The notes under the pieces were generated by a model, which saw only the letters and a list, made by a program, of their open reading frames with translations, did not search any database and was not told the origin of the DNA. Shown here one piece after another: positions 11,601-22,521 of a stretch of 32,452 nucleotides of DNA (positions are counted from its first letter, which is position 1; every line of letters begins with the position of its first letter). Source of the DNA: Actinomortierella ambigua. Taxonomy: Eukaryota > Mortierellomycota > Mortierellomycetes > Mortierellales > Mortierellaceae. The stretch spans positions 1 through 32,452 of the forward strand of contig JAAAJB010000409.1 in assembly GCA_016098155.1 (NCBI GenBank). The letters are read 5' to 3'. A program made the position numbers and the translations under genes.

Positions 11601-11753
11601 GTGTCCAGCGTGTTCCGGAGGCCGTCGAAGAAAGAGTTGATGGTACGGGTGGATGACGCGATGGTGGCCCATATGCAGGACGAGCAGGATATGGTGGTGG
11701 AGTACGATTTTAACCAGCTGGACGGCAGTGTCAACCTGACACTAAAATACTGA
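8609..11753 (+). CDS. CP2/Grainyhead-like transcription factor
   Basis: Exons 8609-9507, 9782-9864, 10130-10300 and 10534-11753 join in frame to 790 residues. Residues 1-299 are disordered Gly/Pro/Ser/Gln/His-rich sequence, presumably a regulatory region. Residues about 300-520 match the CP2 DNA-binding fold in order: LRYRITLKAQTAA, VTYLNKGQHYTIAL, VVKVMFHD, RYWSFWLSQQ, then IRFNCLSTDFSRIKGVKGIP and VKIKLFRDKGAERKNKDD. A Gly/Ala-rich linker follows. The last 91 residues (about 700-790, VLCLYIKIEG to the end) look like the ubiquitin-like dimerisation domain of Grainyhead proteins. Fungal Grainyhead-like factors are known to control cell-wall and spore-separation genes; that role here is inference. 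The start is the first ATG after the CT-rich leader, and the three introns fall within the CP2 domain. Confidence 0.92.
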
Positions 11754-11846
11754 AACGAAGGGACAAAAAAAAAAAAGGGTCAGCCTGCACACACTTTTAC
11801 ACACAGGCAACCATACAGAAACGAAAAAGAAGAAAAAAAACAATGC

Positions 11847-11925
11847 ATACACTCACACACACACACTCACTTCACTCACACTCGCACACACACACACACG
11901 CACACGCACACCCACACTCACACAA
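11847..11925. repeat. CA-rich microsatellite
   Basis: This imperfect (CA)n tract is broken by CT and CG dinucleotides and lies about 100 bp downstream of the CP2 stop codon, in its likely 3' UTR or the intergenic space. Confidence 0.85.
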
Positions 11926-12350
11926 ACAAACAATCAAACATACAAAAAAAAAAAAAAGAAAAACTTGCACATGCTGTAATCGTCCAATGTCCCCCGTCCG
12001 TGTAGTTCTGTGACATGACAGGTATATTATATTGAGAGCTCCCGGGTGATATGAAGGGCGGCCAATGACGAAACAAAAGGGAGCATGCAAAAAGTGGGCG
12101 TTACTGCTTTTTGCGCGAGTGCCACCAAACTTGAAGGAGAGGTGGAGAGGCAGACATTCAGATAGACAGGCAGATAGACGGAGACAGATAGGGCAGACTG
12201 GCTGGCTGGCTGGCTGACGACGACCTGAACGTGTGGGTTGGAGAGAGTTCTCTCACTCTCTCTCTTTACAAGCCACTCTCACTCCACCCACTCAGGGACA
12301 CTGTAACACCCACACACACTCGCACGTTGTTAGGTCTGGTCTGTGTCTTT

Positions 12351-12370
12351 GTCTGTCTGTCTGTCTGTCT
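12351..12370. repeat. (GTCT)5 tetranucleotide repeat
   Basis: Five perfect copies of GTCT occur in the pyrimidine-rich region upstream of the MAP kinase kinase gene. Confidence 0.9.
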
Positions 12371-12790
12371 CTCCTTTCTTCCCACCTCTCCCATTGCACC
12401 TTTCATCTCTTTTTTTTTTTTTTTCTTTCATTCATTCATTCCTCTCCTTTCTCTCTCATTCTCACACATACACACACATACTCTCCCTCGTCTGGACAGA
12501 GCACCCACCCTCCTTCTCCACAAACCCCCCCATCTCCTTGTCATCTACACGTTTGTGTCATCTTATTGGTCACCCAAAGCAGGGTCACAGCAGAAGAGAC
12601 ACCGCGCCCTTTCCCTCTCCCCCTCAACATTTCAGGAACAACACCGACACGATAAACGCCCTCTCTCTCTCTCTCAGTCTCTCTCTCTCTCTTTTCTCTC
12701 TCTCTCTTTCTCTCGGACCTTTTTTTTTTTTTTTTTTTTCTTTTTCTCCCCCCTTCTCCCCCCCCCCCCTCTTCTTTTTTTTTTTTTCTT

Positions 12791-12800
12791 NNNNNNNNNN
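12791..12800. other. Assembly gap (10 N)
   Basis: Ten undetermined bases are flanked by homopolymer T and C tracts. The round number and the repetitive flanks suggest a placeholder of unknown true length, so distances upstream of the MAP kinase kinase are uncertain. Confidence 0.97.
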
Positions 12801-12994
12801 CTCCACACCCCCACACCCCCCCCCCTCCCCTTCCCTCCCCCTTTTTTTTTTTTTTTTTTCATCACTTTCTCTCCCCATCTCGACCCACCCCATCATCCTT
12901 TCTTTCCTTTCATTTGTCTCTCCTTCTCTCCCTCTTCTCTCTCACAACCCCCCTTTTTCTTTCTGTCTGAAACTGCCTCCTCTCTCCATTCACA

Positions 12995-15324
12995 ATGATC
13001 GCCCCAAGCACGATCCGCAAGAAGCGCAACTTTAAGAACCTGGCGCTCGACGAGTCCAATGCAGTCCGAGGGGGGCAGGCCGCAGCCCAGAACGGCGCGG
13101 CAGCAGGTGGTGGTGCTGCTGGTACAGCACGGTACATGCGACATGAACCCTTGCCGGACCTGGAGCTCGGCGTCGAGTTTAAGCTGGACCTGAGGAGCGA
13201 GGATCTGCAGACGCTGGAGGAGCTCGGTGCCGGCAATGGTGGTACTGTCAGCAGAGTCACCCACCTGCCAACCAAGGCCATCATGGCAAGAAAGGTAGGT
13301 CCATTTGTTGACGTTAGATGTCGTTGTTGTTGTAGTGGACGATATATGGGACTTTTGACATTGTGGTGATGTCTCTGTTCGTTTCATTTTTCCAACGCCC
13401 CCATCACTCTCCCACACACTACCATCATCTAGTATCACTCTACCCATCCACGATCGTATGATTTGCACCTTTCTCTCTCTCTCTCTCTTTATCTCCCTCT
13501 CTCTTTCTTTACTCCTTCCTTTGCTCTTTATCTCACTCTGCTCATTCGCTTGCTCACCCCACTCTCTTTATGTCTCTCTTCTTATTTCTCTCTCTCTCTC
13601 TTCTTGTCTTCCTCCTCTTACAATGAATAGGTGATCCACATTGACGCCCAGCCGGCAGTCCGCAAGCAGATTCTCCGCGAGCTGCAGATTATGCACGACT
13701 GTAACCATCCCAACATCGTGTCGTTCTATGGCGCCTTCTTGCACGACAACGAAATCTCGTACTGCATGGAGTACATGGATGTTGGGTAAGTGTGTGTGTG
13801 TACTTTTTTTCCTTACTCCAAAAAGGCGACTCCAATTGATCGAGGGACAAAAACGGACCTCATAGGTGAAATGGGTACCTTTTTATTGTTGAGAGCACTT
13901 TGGTCAATGGATGTGAAGGCCTTTTTATTTCCTTTGGCTGGTGCTCACGTACATTGTGTCGTTCTTTTTGGGTTCGTTGGCCACAGGATACCATTTTCTT
14001 CCCACCTTCTCTTCCTCCGCCTCCACGCTATTTGGACGATCACCCACAAAAGTCGAAAGAGGGTTTTCTTTTGCAATGTACTCATCCATACATTTTTGGT
14101 TTTTTTTTTCTTTCTTTATACTCTAGTGCGCTGGACAGTATCTGCGCTAAAAACGGAGCATTCCCTATGGATGTCATTGGCCTCGTCACAGTATCCGTCA
14201 TCCGCGGTCTCAGCTATCTCTACCATCACCACAAGATTGTCCATCGAGGCAAGCACCACTACCCTCGATGATTTCGTGTCCTTCTTTTTCATTTGGCTGC
14301 TTGTGTTCAATGGCATCAGAACTAATTATCATTTCGTATCCTCATTGGCCGGTGATCTTTCCCAATCTTGCTTTCCCACATGCAGACCTCAAGCCATCGA
14401 ATATCCTTATTAACTCGGCGGGTATGGTGAAGATATGCGATTTTGGCGTCTCTGGTCAGTTGGTCAACTCTATCGCCAACACATTTGTCGGAACAAGTAA
14501 CTATATGTCGGTAAGTTTGCCTTTTGTATTATTCGTTATCCCCCGCCAGCCTCCCTTGGCTGCAAATATTTTTCCGAGATCAAAATTTCTCGCGTAAATT
14601 AATCCATCCTATTCTGTCGGATCAAATAGCCTGAACGTATCCGTGGCTCAAACTATGGTGTTCAGTCGGATGTGTGGTCGCTCGGCATTACGTTGATGGA
14701 GCTGGCTCTGGGTCGTTTCCCACTCGACGCCGAATGCAAATCGCTCACCATCTTCGAGCTGCTGCAGCATATTCTCAACGAGCCCTTGCCCCAGTTACCT
14801 CCCGAGAAATTCCCACAAGACTTCCGTGACTTTGTCGACGTCTGGTAAGGCACCCCCTCCCTTTTGGGCCCCCCACCCCTTTACCCCCTTCCCCACCAAA
14901 CTCCCTCCCTTCTTCCCCCCCCCCGTAGAGCAGCAGTGTTCAGCACACCCTTATCTTTAGTTCTCAATGCGGGTTGAACTTTTTCGACTTTTTTTTTTTT
15001 GTTTTCTACGGATGAAACACTCACCTGTCTTCTCTCGTGTTTTGCATCTCATACATCGTTATCTAGCCTGGCCAAGAATGTAGAGTCGCGTCCAGCACCT
15101 CACATGCTGGAGGTAAGAAAAATAGATAGATGCAACGTGGAATATTCTTCCTAATCAGCAAGATTGGCGAGGTCGGGGTTTGACCAATGTTCTAATTTTC
15201 TTTTTTGCTCTTGTCTTTTCTCTATTCCCTTTTTCCTCCCCTTCTCTAGAACTATGCATTTTTCCAACGAGCTGCACGCGAGACAGTCGACATGGACAAC
15301 TGGATCAAGACCTTAAAGCGATAA
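12995..15324 (+). CDS. MAP kinase kinase, MEK/Ste7 type
   Basis: Seven exons (12995-13294, 13631-13785, 14127-14248, 14386-14510, 14630-14844, 15067-15112, 15250-15324) join in frame to 345 residues. The kinase domain spans about 70-335. Lys100 in MARK is the ATP-binding lysine, HRDLKPSN at 191-198 holds the catalytic Asp193, DFG is at 211-213, and SPERI follows. The activation loop contains Ser221 and Thr225 in NSIANTF, aligned with the two serines phosphorylated in animal MEK1. Sequence around MARK, FYGAF and the loop is closest to MEK1/2, Ste7, Byr1 and Fuz7, so I place it in the mating/morphogenesis (or ERK-like) cascade. A basic N-terminus ([12 protein letters not shown]) could be a MAPK docking site. 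The third intron uses a GC donor. The last exon ends with a short C-terminal tail, as is usual for the family. Confidence 0.95.
14249..14385 (+). other. GC-AG intron in the MAP kinase kinase gene
   Basis: The 137-nt intron splits the Asp codon of the HRD motif (CGA G|AC). Only a donor of AG|GCAAGC keeps the frame and the invariant HRDLK; no GT is available at the required position. The acceptor is a normal CAG. GC donors are a known minor class of U2 introns. Confidence 0.88.
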
Positions 15325-15652
15325 GAGTGATGGCTGTTGGATGAAAAAAAGCAAGGATCTTGTTTTTGGTGTTCCCCTCCAGGCATGGACAAACAGCCGA
15401 TCAAAGGATGGTGGTACCACTCTTCTACGACGAAGACAACAATTGGTCATCCTTTTCCCTTTTTTTTCTTTTTTTTTTTTACCATCTGCACATTTTTTTT
15501 TCGAACAAATATCATGTACAATAAAGAGACGAAAAGCAGGCAAACACCAATCCTTTTGTTTTTGTTTTTGTTCATGAAATAGAAAGAGAGATTGTAGGGG
15601 AAAGGAGTTGCTAAAATGGGGGTCTAAAAACACCTCTATTCCACTAGGATAT
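15325..15652. other. Convergent 3' intergenic region
   Basis: This 328-bp space separates the tail-to-tail MAP kinase kinase and eIF3b genes. It holds T-rich tracts and a plus-strand AATAAA. Short open frames on both strands show no coding features. Confidence 0.6.
15520..15525 (+). terminator. Putative polyadenylation signal (AATAAA)
   Basis: A canonical AATAAA lies 195 nt after the stop codon of the MAP kinase kinase gene and before the end of the convergent eIF3b gene. It is a plausible 3'-end signal; the cleavage site is unknown. Confidence 0.4.
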
Positions 15653-18209
15653 TTAGGCAACAATCTCCTCCTTCTCGTCAATGACCTCCTCGACCCACTC
15701 ATCCACCTCCTCGTTGTCCTCATCCGAGGCGGTAGCCTGAGCAAGGGCGGGGGCAGGAGCGCCAATGGCGGCACGCTCGGAGGCGAGGTCGGCCTCGACA
15801 TGCTTGCGCCAGTTGGTCCAGTCCTCGAGGAGCTTGCGGCGGCGCTGGCGCTCGGCACTGGAGACCTGGGACGAGGACATCATGTCCATCTCGTCGAAGC
15901 GCTCCGAGTACTGCTTGAGGGTCTTGCGGATGTTCTTGATCTGGTCCTTGGACAACAGGGTACGGGGGCGAGGGCGCCAGATCAGCTGCTTAAACTTGTC
16001 CAGGTTCTCCTTGTACAGCAACTGACCCTTAAAGTCCCACAGCTGGAAGCCGTTCTCCATGGTGTGGCGCCAGACAGAGGCCGAGGTCGCCAGGAAACGA
16101 CCCGAGGGGTCCCACTCAATGTCCGTCACACCATAGTGCTCACCGGTCGCCAGCAGGCGCAGGTAGGCCGAGGGGTCCTTCTCACCGCCCGTGGGGACCT
16201 TGGTCGCCTGCGAGTCGAGGGGCTCAAAGTCCAGATCGTAAAACTCAATGTCCCAGACGGTCTGCGAGCGCAGGGTGGCGAGGACGACGTTGCGACCCTT
16301 GGGAGACCAGAAGATGGTGTTGCAAGACTTGCCGGGCAGGGTCTTGATGAGCTTGAACGACTGGAGGGTGTCCTTGCCCTTGCCCTTGTCCAGGTAGTAG
16401 AACGAGGCCGAGGTCTTGAGGGTGGTGGTGCCGGGCGCGGCAGAGCCAAAGTTGGGGTCGCTGGTGGTGATGATGGCAAAGCGCTCGCCCTTGGGCTCCC
16501 AAGCAAAAGCCAGGATCGTCTCCTTGATCTCGACGACCTCGACGGGGATGTCCTTCTCACGGACACGGAAGACCTCGAGGTTGGACGACGTCACCTTCTT
16601 GTTCTTGGCCTGGCGATCGACCTTGACACACAAAAAGTCGCCGCGGTTCTGCCAGTGCAGCTTGCAGTCGGCGACGTTGAACAAGTTCTTGGTGCGCACA
16701 ATCTGCTGCGTGGGGATGCTCATCAGCGTCACACGCGCAGGCTGGTTGTTGGCCTCGGGCGTCCAGTACGCCAACATGTCGTCCTTGGGCTTGCCGCTCT
16801 TGGCCAACTCACGGTCCGCATCCGACATGGGCGCCCACTCAAAGTCGACCACGCCGTCAACCTTGATCGACTTTTTGTTCAACAGACCCATGCTGGGCGC
16901 CTCGTAGACCGAGATCTGGACACCGGGGGTCAGACGAGCAAAGTAGCGCTCCGAGGCCGACCACTTGAAGACGGGCCACGAAACCGTGGGGCGGGCATTG
17001 GGCGAGGTGGGCGCCAGCGAGGGGAAGGTGCGGAGCAGAGCACCAGACTTGACGTCCCAAATGGCAATCTGGTTGCCCTCGTCCTCCGTGGAGAACGGTC
17101 CGTGGTAGTTGTCCTCGGGAATGACAATGGGCTCGTTGCTCCACGAGACCAGGTAGCGCTCGCTGGGCGAGTAGTCGACCAGCTTGACACCGGGGTGGAC
17201 AAAGCGGATAATCTTGTTCCACGACTCGCCTCCCCAAAGAGCGATACCCTGCTGGTGGAAAGTCGTCAAGTACGTACCCAGAGGCGACCACTGGACGTAT
17301 GTCTCGGTCCAGTGGGTCTTGCTGTGCGCGACATGCGACTGCTCCTTTTGCATGTTCCACAGGACGCTGACCTCGTTGCCGCGGTAGACCACCATCTGGT
17401 CACGGCCCATCTCATCCGCCAACCAAGACTTGAGGTGCTCCTGTTGCCGAAAAAAAAAGTGTTTCAAAAACAAGAAAACGAGTTTGATTTGGTTAACAAT
17501 TGGGTGATCAGTATCGACGCGACGAGAGTGGTGCTGCTTTTGTTCTTCTTCTTCTATGCCCAATGTTCCTGCCACCCTCTCATTGTTTCTCTTTTTTGTC
17601 TTTTTTACCTTTTCCTCAAAGGGAATCTCCTCAGGGGCAACAAAGTCCTCCTCGACGTTGGTGTACTTCTCAACATCCGTGAAGCGGTTGACGGCGAGAG
17701 TGTGAGAACGATCCATCTTGTAACCGTCGATCAGCTTGACGGCGTTGACGGCCTGCTCAGCAGTCTCAAACTCGATGAACATGTAGCTAGAGACATAGGA
17801 AAAGTTGTCAATAAAGCAGCAGTGGTTAGATAACCCGTTCTTCGCTCCAGGACTGCGGTTCACTTATTGGATGGCCGTTGTAGACTGAGTAGGTGCGTGG
17901 GGATGGGGTTGGTCCTCATGGGAGGTGCACAGGAACATACCCCTTGCTCATCAGCTCGCCCTTCTCGTTGACGGCCTTGGGCATGACAAAGTGGCCGGGG
18001 CGGATCTCGCCAACGTTCTTGAAGATCTTGCGCAAGAAGCCGATGAGCTTCTCCTCCTTTGCCTCGTTGACCTCTGGCACATTGTCGACGACGACGACGT
18101 TGTCGAAGCCCTCCTCGAAGGAGAGCTGGTATCTTTCTTCGATATCGCTAAAGTCGATGTCCTCTTCGGACTCTGGAAGATTGTTCAAATCAAAGCGTGG
18201 GGGCGCCAT
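15653..18209 (-). CDS. PRT1: Translation initiation factor eIF3 subunit b
   Basis: Exons 18209-17941, 17786-17609 and 17440-15653 (minus strand) join in frame to 744 residues, close to yeast Prt1 (about 760). An acidic N-terminus (SEEDIDFSDIEERY) precedes an RRM at about 36-120, with VVVDNVP as RNP2 and KGYMFIEF as RNP1; the first intron cuts inside RNP1. The remainder is the WD40-like beta-propeller typical of eIF3b (for example WSPLGTYLTTFHQQGIALWG, LAFAWEPKGERFA, VTDIEWDPSGRFLATS), followed by a helical stretch (WRPRPRTLLSKDQIKNI) and an acidic tail ending near DEWVEEV that in the family contacts eIF3i/g. The protein is a core scaffold of eIF3 on the 40S ribosome. The start was chosen at ACCATGG, and a TTG 9 nt upstream is not a start. 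It shares a 362-bp divergent promoter with the BZZ1-like gene. Strong G/C third-position bias fits high expression. Confidence 0.97.
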
Positions 18210-18571
18210 GGTATACAACGAGGGGATGAAGGGAGAATGAAGATGCCTGCTGAGTGTTGCCCTGATGCGTTTTGTTGTGATCTCAGAGGATGCCTTGCCC
18301 CCCCCCAGGGGCCAATTTTTTTAAGTGACGTCAACGATTCAAAAAAAATGACAGGCACGGATCAACCGTTATTTCCTATCACTGATCACACGCACCGATC
18401 ATGCACCGTTGCGCGTGTGCTCTGTCTGTCTTGGACGGCCTGATTTTCTTGGTGTCTCTCTCTTTCTCTTTCCCCTCTTTTTTGTTCCTTTTCCCCTTCC
18501 ATTCCTTCCAACGGCCTTCTCGCTTTTACATTGCACATTCTCATTCACGTCATTCGACACTCTCTCCTCGC
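18210..18571. promoter_or_regulatory. Divergent promoter of eIF3b and the BZZ1-like gene
   Basis: This 362-bp region lies between two head-to-head genes. It contains a CCAAT box (18312-18316) and, ten bases further on, a perfect CRE palindrome (18326-18333). The BZZ1 side becomes pyrimidine-rich toward its start codon. Confidence 0.6.
18326..18333. promoter_or_regulatory. CRE palindrome TGACGTCA
   Basis: This is a perfect 8-bp ATF/CREB-type bZIP site in the shared promoter, about 117 bp upstream of the eIF3b start and 239 bp upstream of the BZZ1 start. It is a sequence match only. Confidence 0.5.
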
Positions 18572-21500
18572 ATGCAGGACCAGAACCAAGGCAGCCACCC
18601 CTCCTTTGGGGCAGACCTAAAGGTAAAAAAAAAAAAAAAAGTGTGTCGGGGAGAAAGTCGCCAATAGCATTTTTTTTCTTAACCTTTCTTTTTTTTCTTC
18701 TCGCTTCAAAAATAAAGGACCAAATCCCACTTATCAACCAACTCATCCTCAACGGCATCTCGTTCACCAACGAGTTTAGAGATTTTTGCAAAGAACGTGC
18801 CACCATTGAGCGCGACTATGCTCACCGCATCGATACCCTCGTCAAAAAATACCAACTGAAAAAGGAAAAGAAACAGGCTGCCACCCAGAGTGCCTTGGGA
18901 GGCACGCCCACTTCACCTCTTGATTGGGATCACGATGCCGGCACAGAAGGAGCGTATGTCCTTTCTTGATATTTATATGTGTGCGATTTATTTTATTTAG
19001 GACGAGATTTTGGATCTCAGGGCTCTCTGGTTCCTTACGTCTTCTTCACCTCTCTCTCCCTCTTCATTCTAGGACGGCATGGAGAGCCTGGGCCGCAATT
19101 TTGAACGAGACGGAATCCATGGCAAGAGATCGACATGTATACTCAGAATCCCTTCTGGCTACAGTGGTTGAGCCACTGAAGAACATGGCTGCCAAGAAAG
19201 AAGAAGCGCGAAAGAAGGTTTGTGCCCGCCCTCCCCACAAAAGCCAAGCCAAGCCAAGCAATTTTGCTATCCCCTTTCTTCTCCTCCCCCTCCCCTTTCA
19301 TCGTCACCGCGCTCATTGATCTGGTACTTCAAGGTCGAATATCGATCCTCTTTGATCGGGCTTTCCTATTCTTACCATGACTTGTTTGGGCTGATATGCA
19401 TATTTGTTGTCTTTTTTTCTTTGTATCTATACATCTGGTGGCGAATGATTTTGTTCAGCATGTCCAATTTGCGCAAAAGCTGATGACCGAACGGGACAAG
19501 TCCTCACAGGAGAGAGATAAAGCAAAGGCTAAATACGACACAAGCTGTGAGGAAGTCGATTCAGCCAAACAAAAGCAGGAGCGCGCCTACGATGAAAGGA
19601 ATCAGGAGAAACTCAAGCGATCCTATTACCAAGATATCCTAGATATGAACAACAACAAGGTAAACCAGGGGCGAAAACAATGTTGGAATGTAGTAGCTCC
19701 GATCGTTACCAAGAGGAGACGAGCGGATTCTTTGATCTGTATACTAATGATAGATCCAACTTGCATTCATATCCATTGTAGAACTCGTACATTCTCTCAC
19801 TCGCTGTATTGAATGCACACAGAAAAAAGTATTACGAGCAAGACGTCCCTGAGCTATCAGATGTATGGATTTCACCCACACACGCCTCTGTAATTTATTG
19901 ACTTTTTTTTCAGTTGTGAGGTAATACTTGGTCTGGTTTAACCATTTGTCATTTTTGTTGAATTTTCATTTTTTTGCACAGAACATGCAAGCACTGGAGG
20001 AAAGCCGCGTGGAAGCCTTGAAGGCGATCTGGGAATCGTACATTGGATTGGAGAAAAAGCTGACGCAGGATGCAAACCAGAAGCTCGATGCCATGCTCCA
20101 GAATGTTCAAAGTGTCGATGCGAGTGCAGACTCGGCTGCTTTCATCCGTTCCCAGAAGTCGGCATGGACGACCCCTGCCGATCTTCCCTTCGAATCCTCG
20201 CAGGTTTTCAATGATACTGTAAGTGCCGCCCTCTATCTATCTCTCCCTCTCTCTCTCTCTCTCTCCTGCATAAAATATTTCTATTACCAATCAAACTGCC
20301 CGCTAACAGACGCGATCTCTCCTCTCCATGTCATCCATTTTGTAGGGCGAGCTCGTGAACGACAATGACGCCCAAGTGTTTATGAGCAACAAGTTGATGA
20401 AGCTACGACGCAAGCTGGCACAGGCCATGGTGGACATCAAGAGCCGCGAAAAGGATCTCGAGGGTCTTCAAAACCTCAAGGACGCCTACACGACGAACCG
20501 CAACCTGGGCGACCCGGACGAGGTGCACGAAAACATTTTAGAGATTTCGCGATCGATCACCGTAACACAGACGATGCGGGCTCTGTACGAAGCCGAAATC
20601 AACGCCATCGTGAGCACGATGGGCGACGGGGGTGTCCAGCAGCAACCACACGATTTCAAGGCGGCCTCGTTCACAATACCCACCACTTGCGACTACTGCC
20701 AATCGACCATCTGGGGGTTGGCCAAGCAAGGCTTCACCTGCAGGGACTGTGGCTACAATTGCCATTCCAAGTGCGAGATGAAGGTGCCCCCCAATTGCTC
20801 CAACGTCAAGGGCGGCGCCAAGGCCCAGCGACAGTCCATCATCATCCCCAGCTCGGCATCGATCGCGAGCAGTACGATGAGCACGACAACGACGACGAGT
20901 CTGCCACCGGAATATGCACCGGTGGCGACCCCAATCTCGGAAATCAACACCCATTCGGGAACCCCTTCGCCTGTCACCCCTTCGTTCAAGCGCGACACGG
21001 GTTCGACCCAGTCCCTCGATCGCGCACAGGCCCAGGTCATTTACGACTACGATGCTGCTAGCCCTGCTGAGATGTCGGTGCGCGCAGGCGATATCCTTAC
21101 CATCCTGGAAGGCGATGGTAAATGTTCTCTCTTCTCTAGGAGGGGGGATTTCAGCTTCTTCAGGCTACTCTTATCGGTTGATTTTGGAGGTTAAAAAAAT
21201 GCTAACGCTCTTCACATGGTCCTGCCTTGGCGCTCTCTCTCTCTCTGTCTCTCTTTCTTTTTCTCTCTATCTCTCTCTCCTGCTATAGATGGGTCTGGAT
21301 GGGTTCGATGCTCGTTGGACAAGCGGTCGGGTCTTGTGCCTGCAACGTATATCGAAATTGAGCAATTCTACGAGGCATATTCAGAATCGGCACCCGAGCA
21401 GAAAGGTAGGATGATGCGTGGCTGCAGGAGGTCGATATTTGGAAATGAGCCGTGATCTACTCTGACATCTATATGGCTGACTGGTATACATTTTTTTTTC

Positions 21501-21794
21501 ATTGACTATTACAGTGAGAGCACTGTATGATTACGACGCCCAGTCTGATTTAGAACTGACGATTAGAGAAGGCGATGTGATTGTCCTAACAAGCACCAAC
21601 TGCTCCGAGGGTTGGTGGGAAGGTAAGGGGGGGAGGGAGAAAGGGCGATCTTCCAAAAACTGCATTGGTCACTTTTTTTTTTCTATTGCCTCTCTCTCAA
21701 ATGCTAACTATTGTTGATTTGACTTTTGATTTGTATAGGCACACTCCATGGTCGCACGGCACAGTTTCCAGCCAGCTATGTTGAGTCCATCTGA
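18572..21794 (+). CDS. BZZ1: Bzz1-type F-BAR protein with C1 and two SH3 domains
   Basis: Ten exons (18572-18622, 18718-18953, 19073-19217, 19459-19659, 19782-19862, 19982-20218, 20346-21117, 21289-21405, 21515-21622, 21739-21794) join in frame to 667 residues. Residues about 5-300 are an F-BAR domain: the FCH part contains FTNEFRDFCKERATIERDYA, followed by long coiled helices. Residues 419-468 form a C1 domain with a perfect H-x12-C-x2-C-x13-C-x2-C-x4-H-x2-C-x7-C pattern. Two SH3 domains follow, at about 546-598 (VIYDYDA, GLVPATYIE) and 613-666 (VRALYDYDA, EGWWEG, FPASYVE). Yeast Bzz1 has about 633 residues and acts with type I myosin and Las17/WASP in Arp2/3 actin assembly at endocytic sites. 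The same cell-cortex role is inferred here. Confidence 0.95.
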
Positions 21795-22164
21795 TAGAAC
21801 AATGAAGAGTGAGAGGAAGTTCCAGTCCTTTGTAGAATAATATACTTTTCATTGACCAGGCATCAGAGCTTTCCTATATCCTGTTCTTGACAGCCTTATT
21901 GAGGTTCGCGTAAATAGTCATTTCAAGCACGCCATATCGTACTGTTAGCCCTCCTTCCCTCAAGAGTAGTCGCAGAAGCTTGACAATAGCCAATGTTATC
22001 TTTCCAATGCAAAGTTGTGTGAGAGGCAGGACATGTCTGAGCTTGCGCAGGAAGCAGAGACAACCCATGAGTTTCCTAGGGTCATCTGTTGTTCGATTAT
22101 AGTTGTCCCCCGCAGTCAACCAAGCCAAGAAGGTCGTGGTTGTAAGTTTCTTCCACGCGCCTTT

Positions 22165-22521
22165 CTAGGAAGGTGTGGAAGCAGCAGCAGCAGCAGCAGT
22201 GGTACTGATAATAGTAGTAAAAGGTGGTATGATGGTAGCAGAAGAAGGCTTGCGTCGCACAGGTATCGAGGCCGTAGCTGGTAGAACGGGCTTTAAACGT
22301 TGACGGGTGACTGAAGGCTCAGACGATACTCTTCGTAACGGTTGTGAAGCAGGGTCTGTAGCAGAGAAAGAGTAAGCATGTATTGCTAAAGACAATGTAG
22401 GTGTGCTAGGGACTGAGCTAGGCTTGGGAGCCGATGGATGAAGGCTGACCACAGCGGGTCGCTGACTAGGAAGCGGTTCATCATCGTCGTCGTCATTGTT
22501 GCCGTCAACATGGGCAGCGAG
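22165..22521 (-). CDS. Possible terminal exon of an unrecognised Pro/Ser/Thr-rich protein
   Basis: An open frame of 118 codons follows a good acceptor (CCTCCTTTTTTAG) and starts LAAHVDGNNDDDDEPLPSQR. It continues as Pro/Ser/Thr-rich sequence and ends after an Ala run. The composition resembles a disordered protein tail. I could not find an upstream exon with a matching phase or a convincing ATG, and the stretch may be 3' UTR of a neighbour. It is listed only because of the acceptor and the open frame. Confidence 0.2.
   Translation of the reverse strand, partial: LAAHVDGNNDDDDDEPLPSQRPAVVSLHPSAPKPSSVPSTPTLSLAIHAYSFSATDPASQPLRRVSSEPSVTRQRLKPVLPATASIPVRRKPSSATIIPPFTTIISTTAAAAAASTPS
22185..22200. 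repeat. (CAG)n trinucleotide repeat
   Basis: This short CAG/GCA run encodes the poly-Ala stretch at the end of the possible minus-strand exon. Confidence 0.85.

Larger units (their letters stand above)
11754..12994. promoter_or_regulatory. Intergenic region and pyrimidine-rich leader of the MAP kinase kinase
   Basis: No gene is supported. The region is made largely of simple repeats: CA tracts (about 11847-11920), CTGG repeats (about 12198-12215), GTCT x5 (12351-12370), poly-T runs and long CT tracts up to the start codon at 12995. An inverted CCAAT (ATTGG) lies near 12565. Open frames here are artefacts of CT-rich composition. The run of N falls inside it. Confidence 0.6.

Noticed and set aside
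8913..11672. Several minus-strand frames of 90-197 codons opposite the CP2 gene
   Set aside because: They are His/Cys/Pro/Leu-rich mirror images of Gly/Gln/Ser codon repeats on the coding strand, with no domain.
12231..13035. Open frames of 140-255 codons across the CT-rich region and the N gap
   Set aside because: They translate as Ser/Leu/Phe/Pro simple sequence and run through undetermined bases. Only the ATG at 12995 starts real coding sequence.
15608..17833. Plus-strand open frame of about 741 codons opposite eIF3b
   Set aside because: It is the antisense shadow of the eIF3b exons. Strong G/C third-position bias removes stops from the opposite strand. The minus strand encodes an unmistakable eIF3b, and the antisense product has no domain and reads through eIF3b introns.
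19912..19920. Possible 7-nt micro-exon (TTGTGAG) between two splice-like signals in BZZ1
   Set aside because: It would add an in-frame stop and break phase. Joining 19862 directly to 19982 keeps the F-BAR frame.
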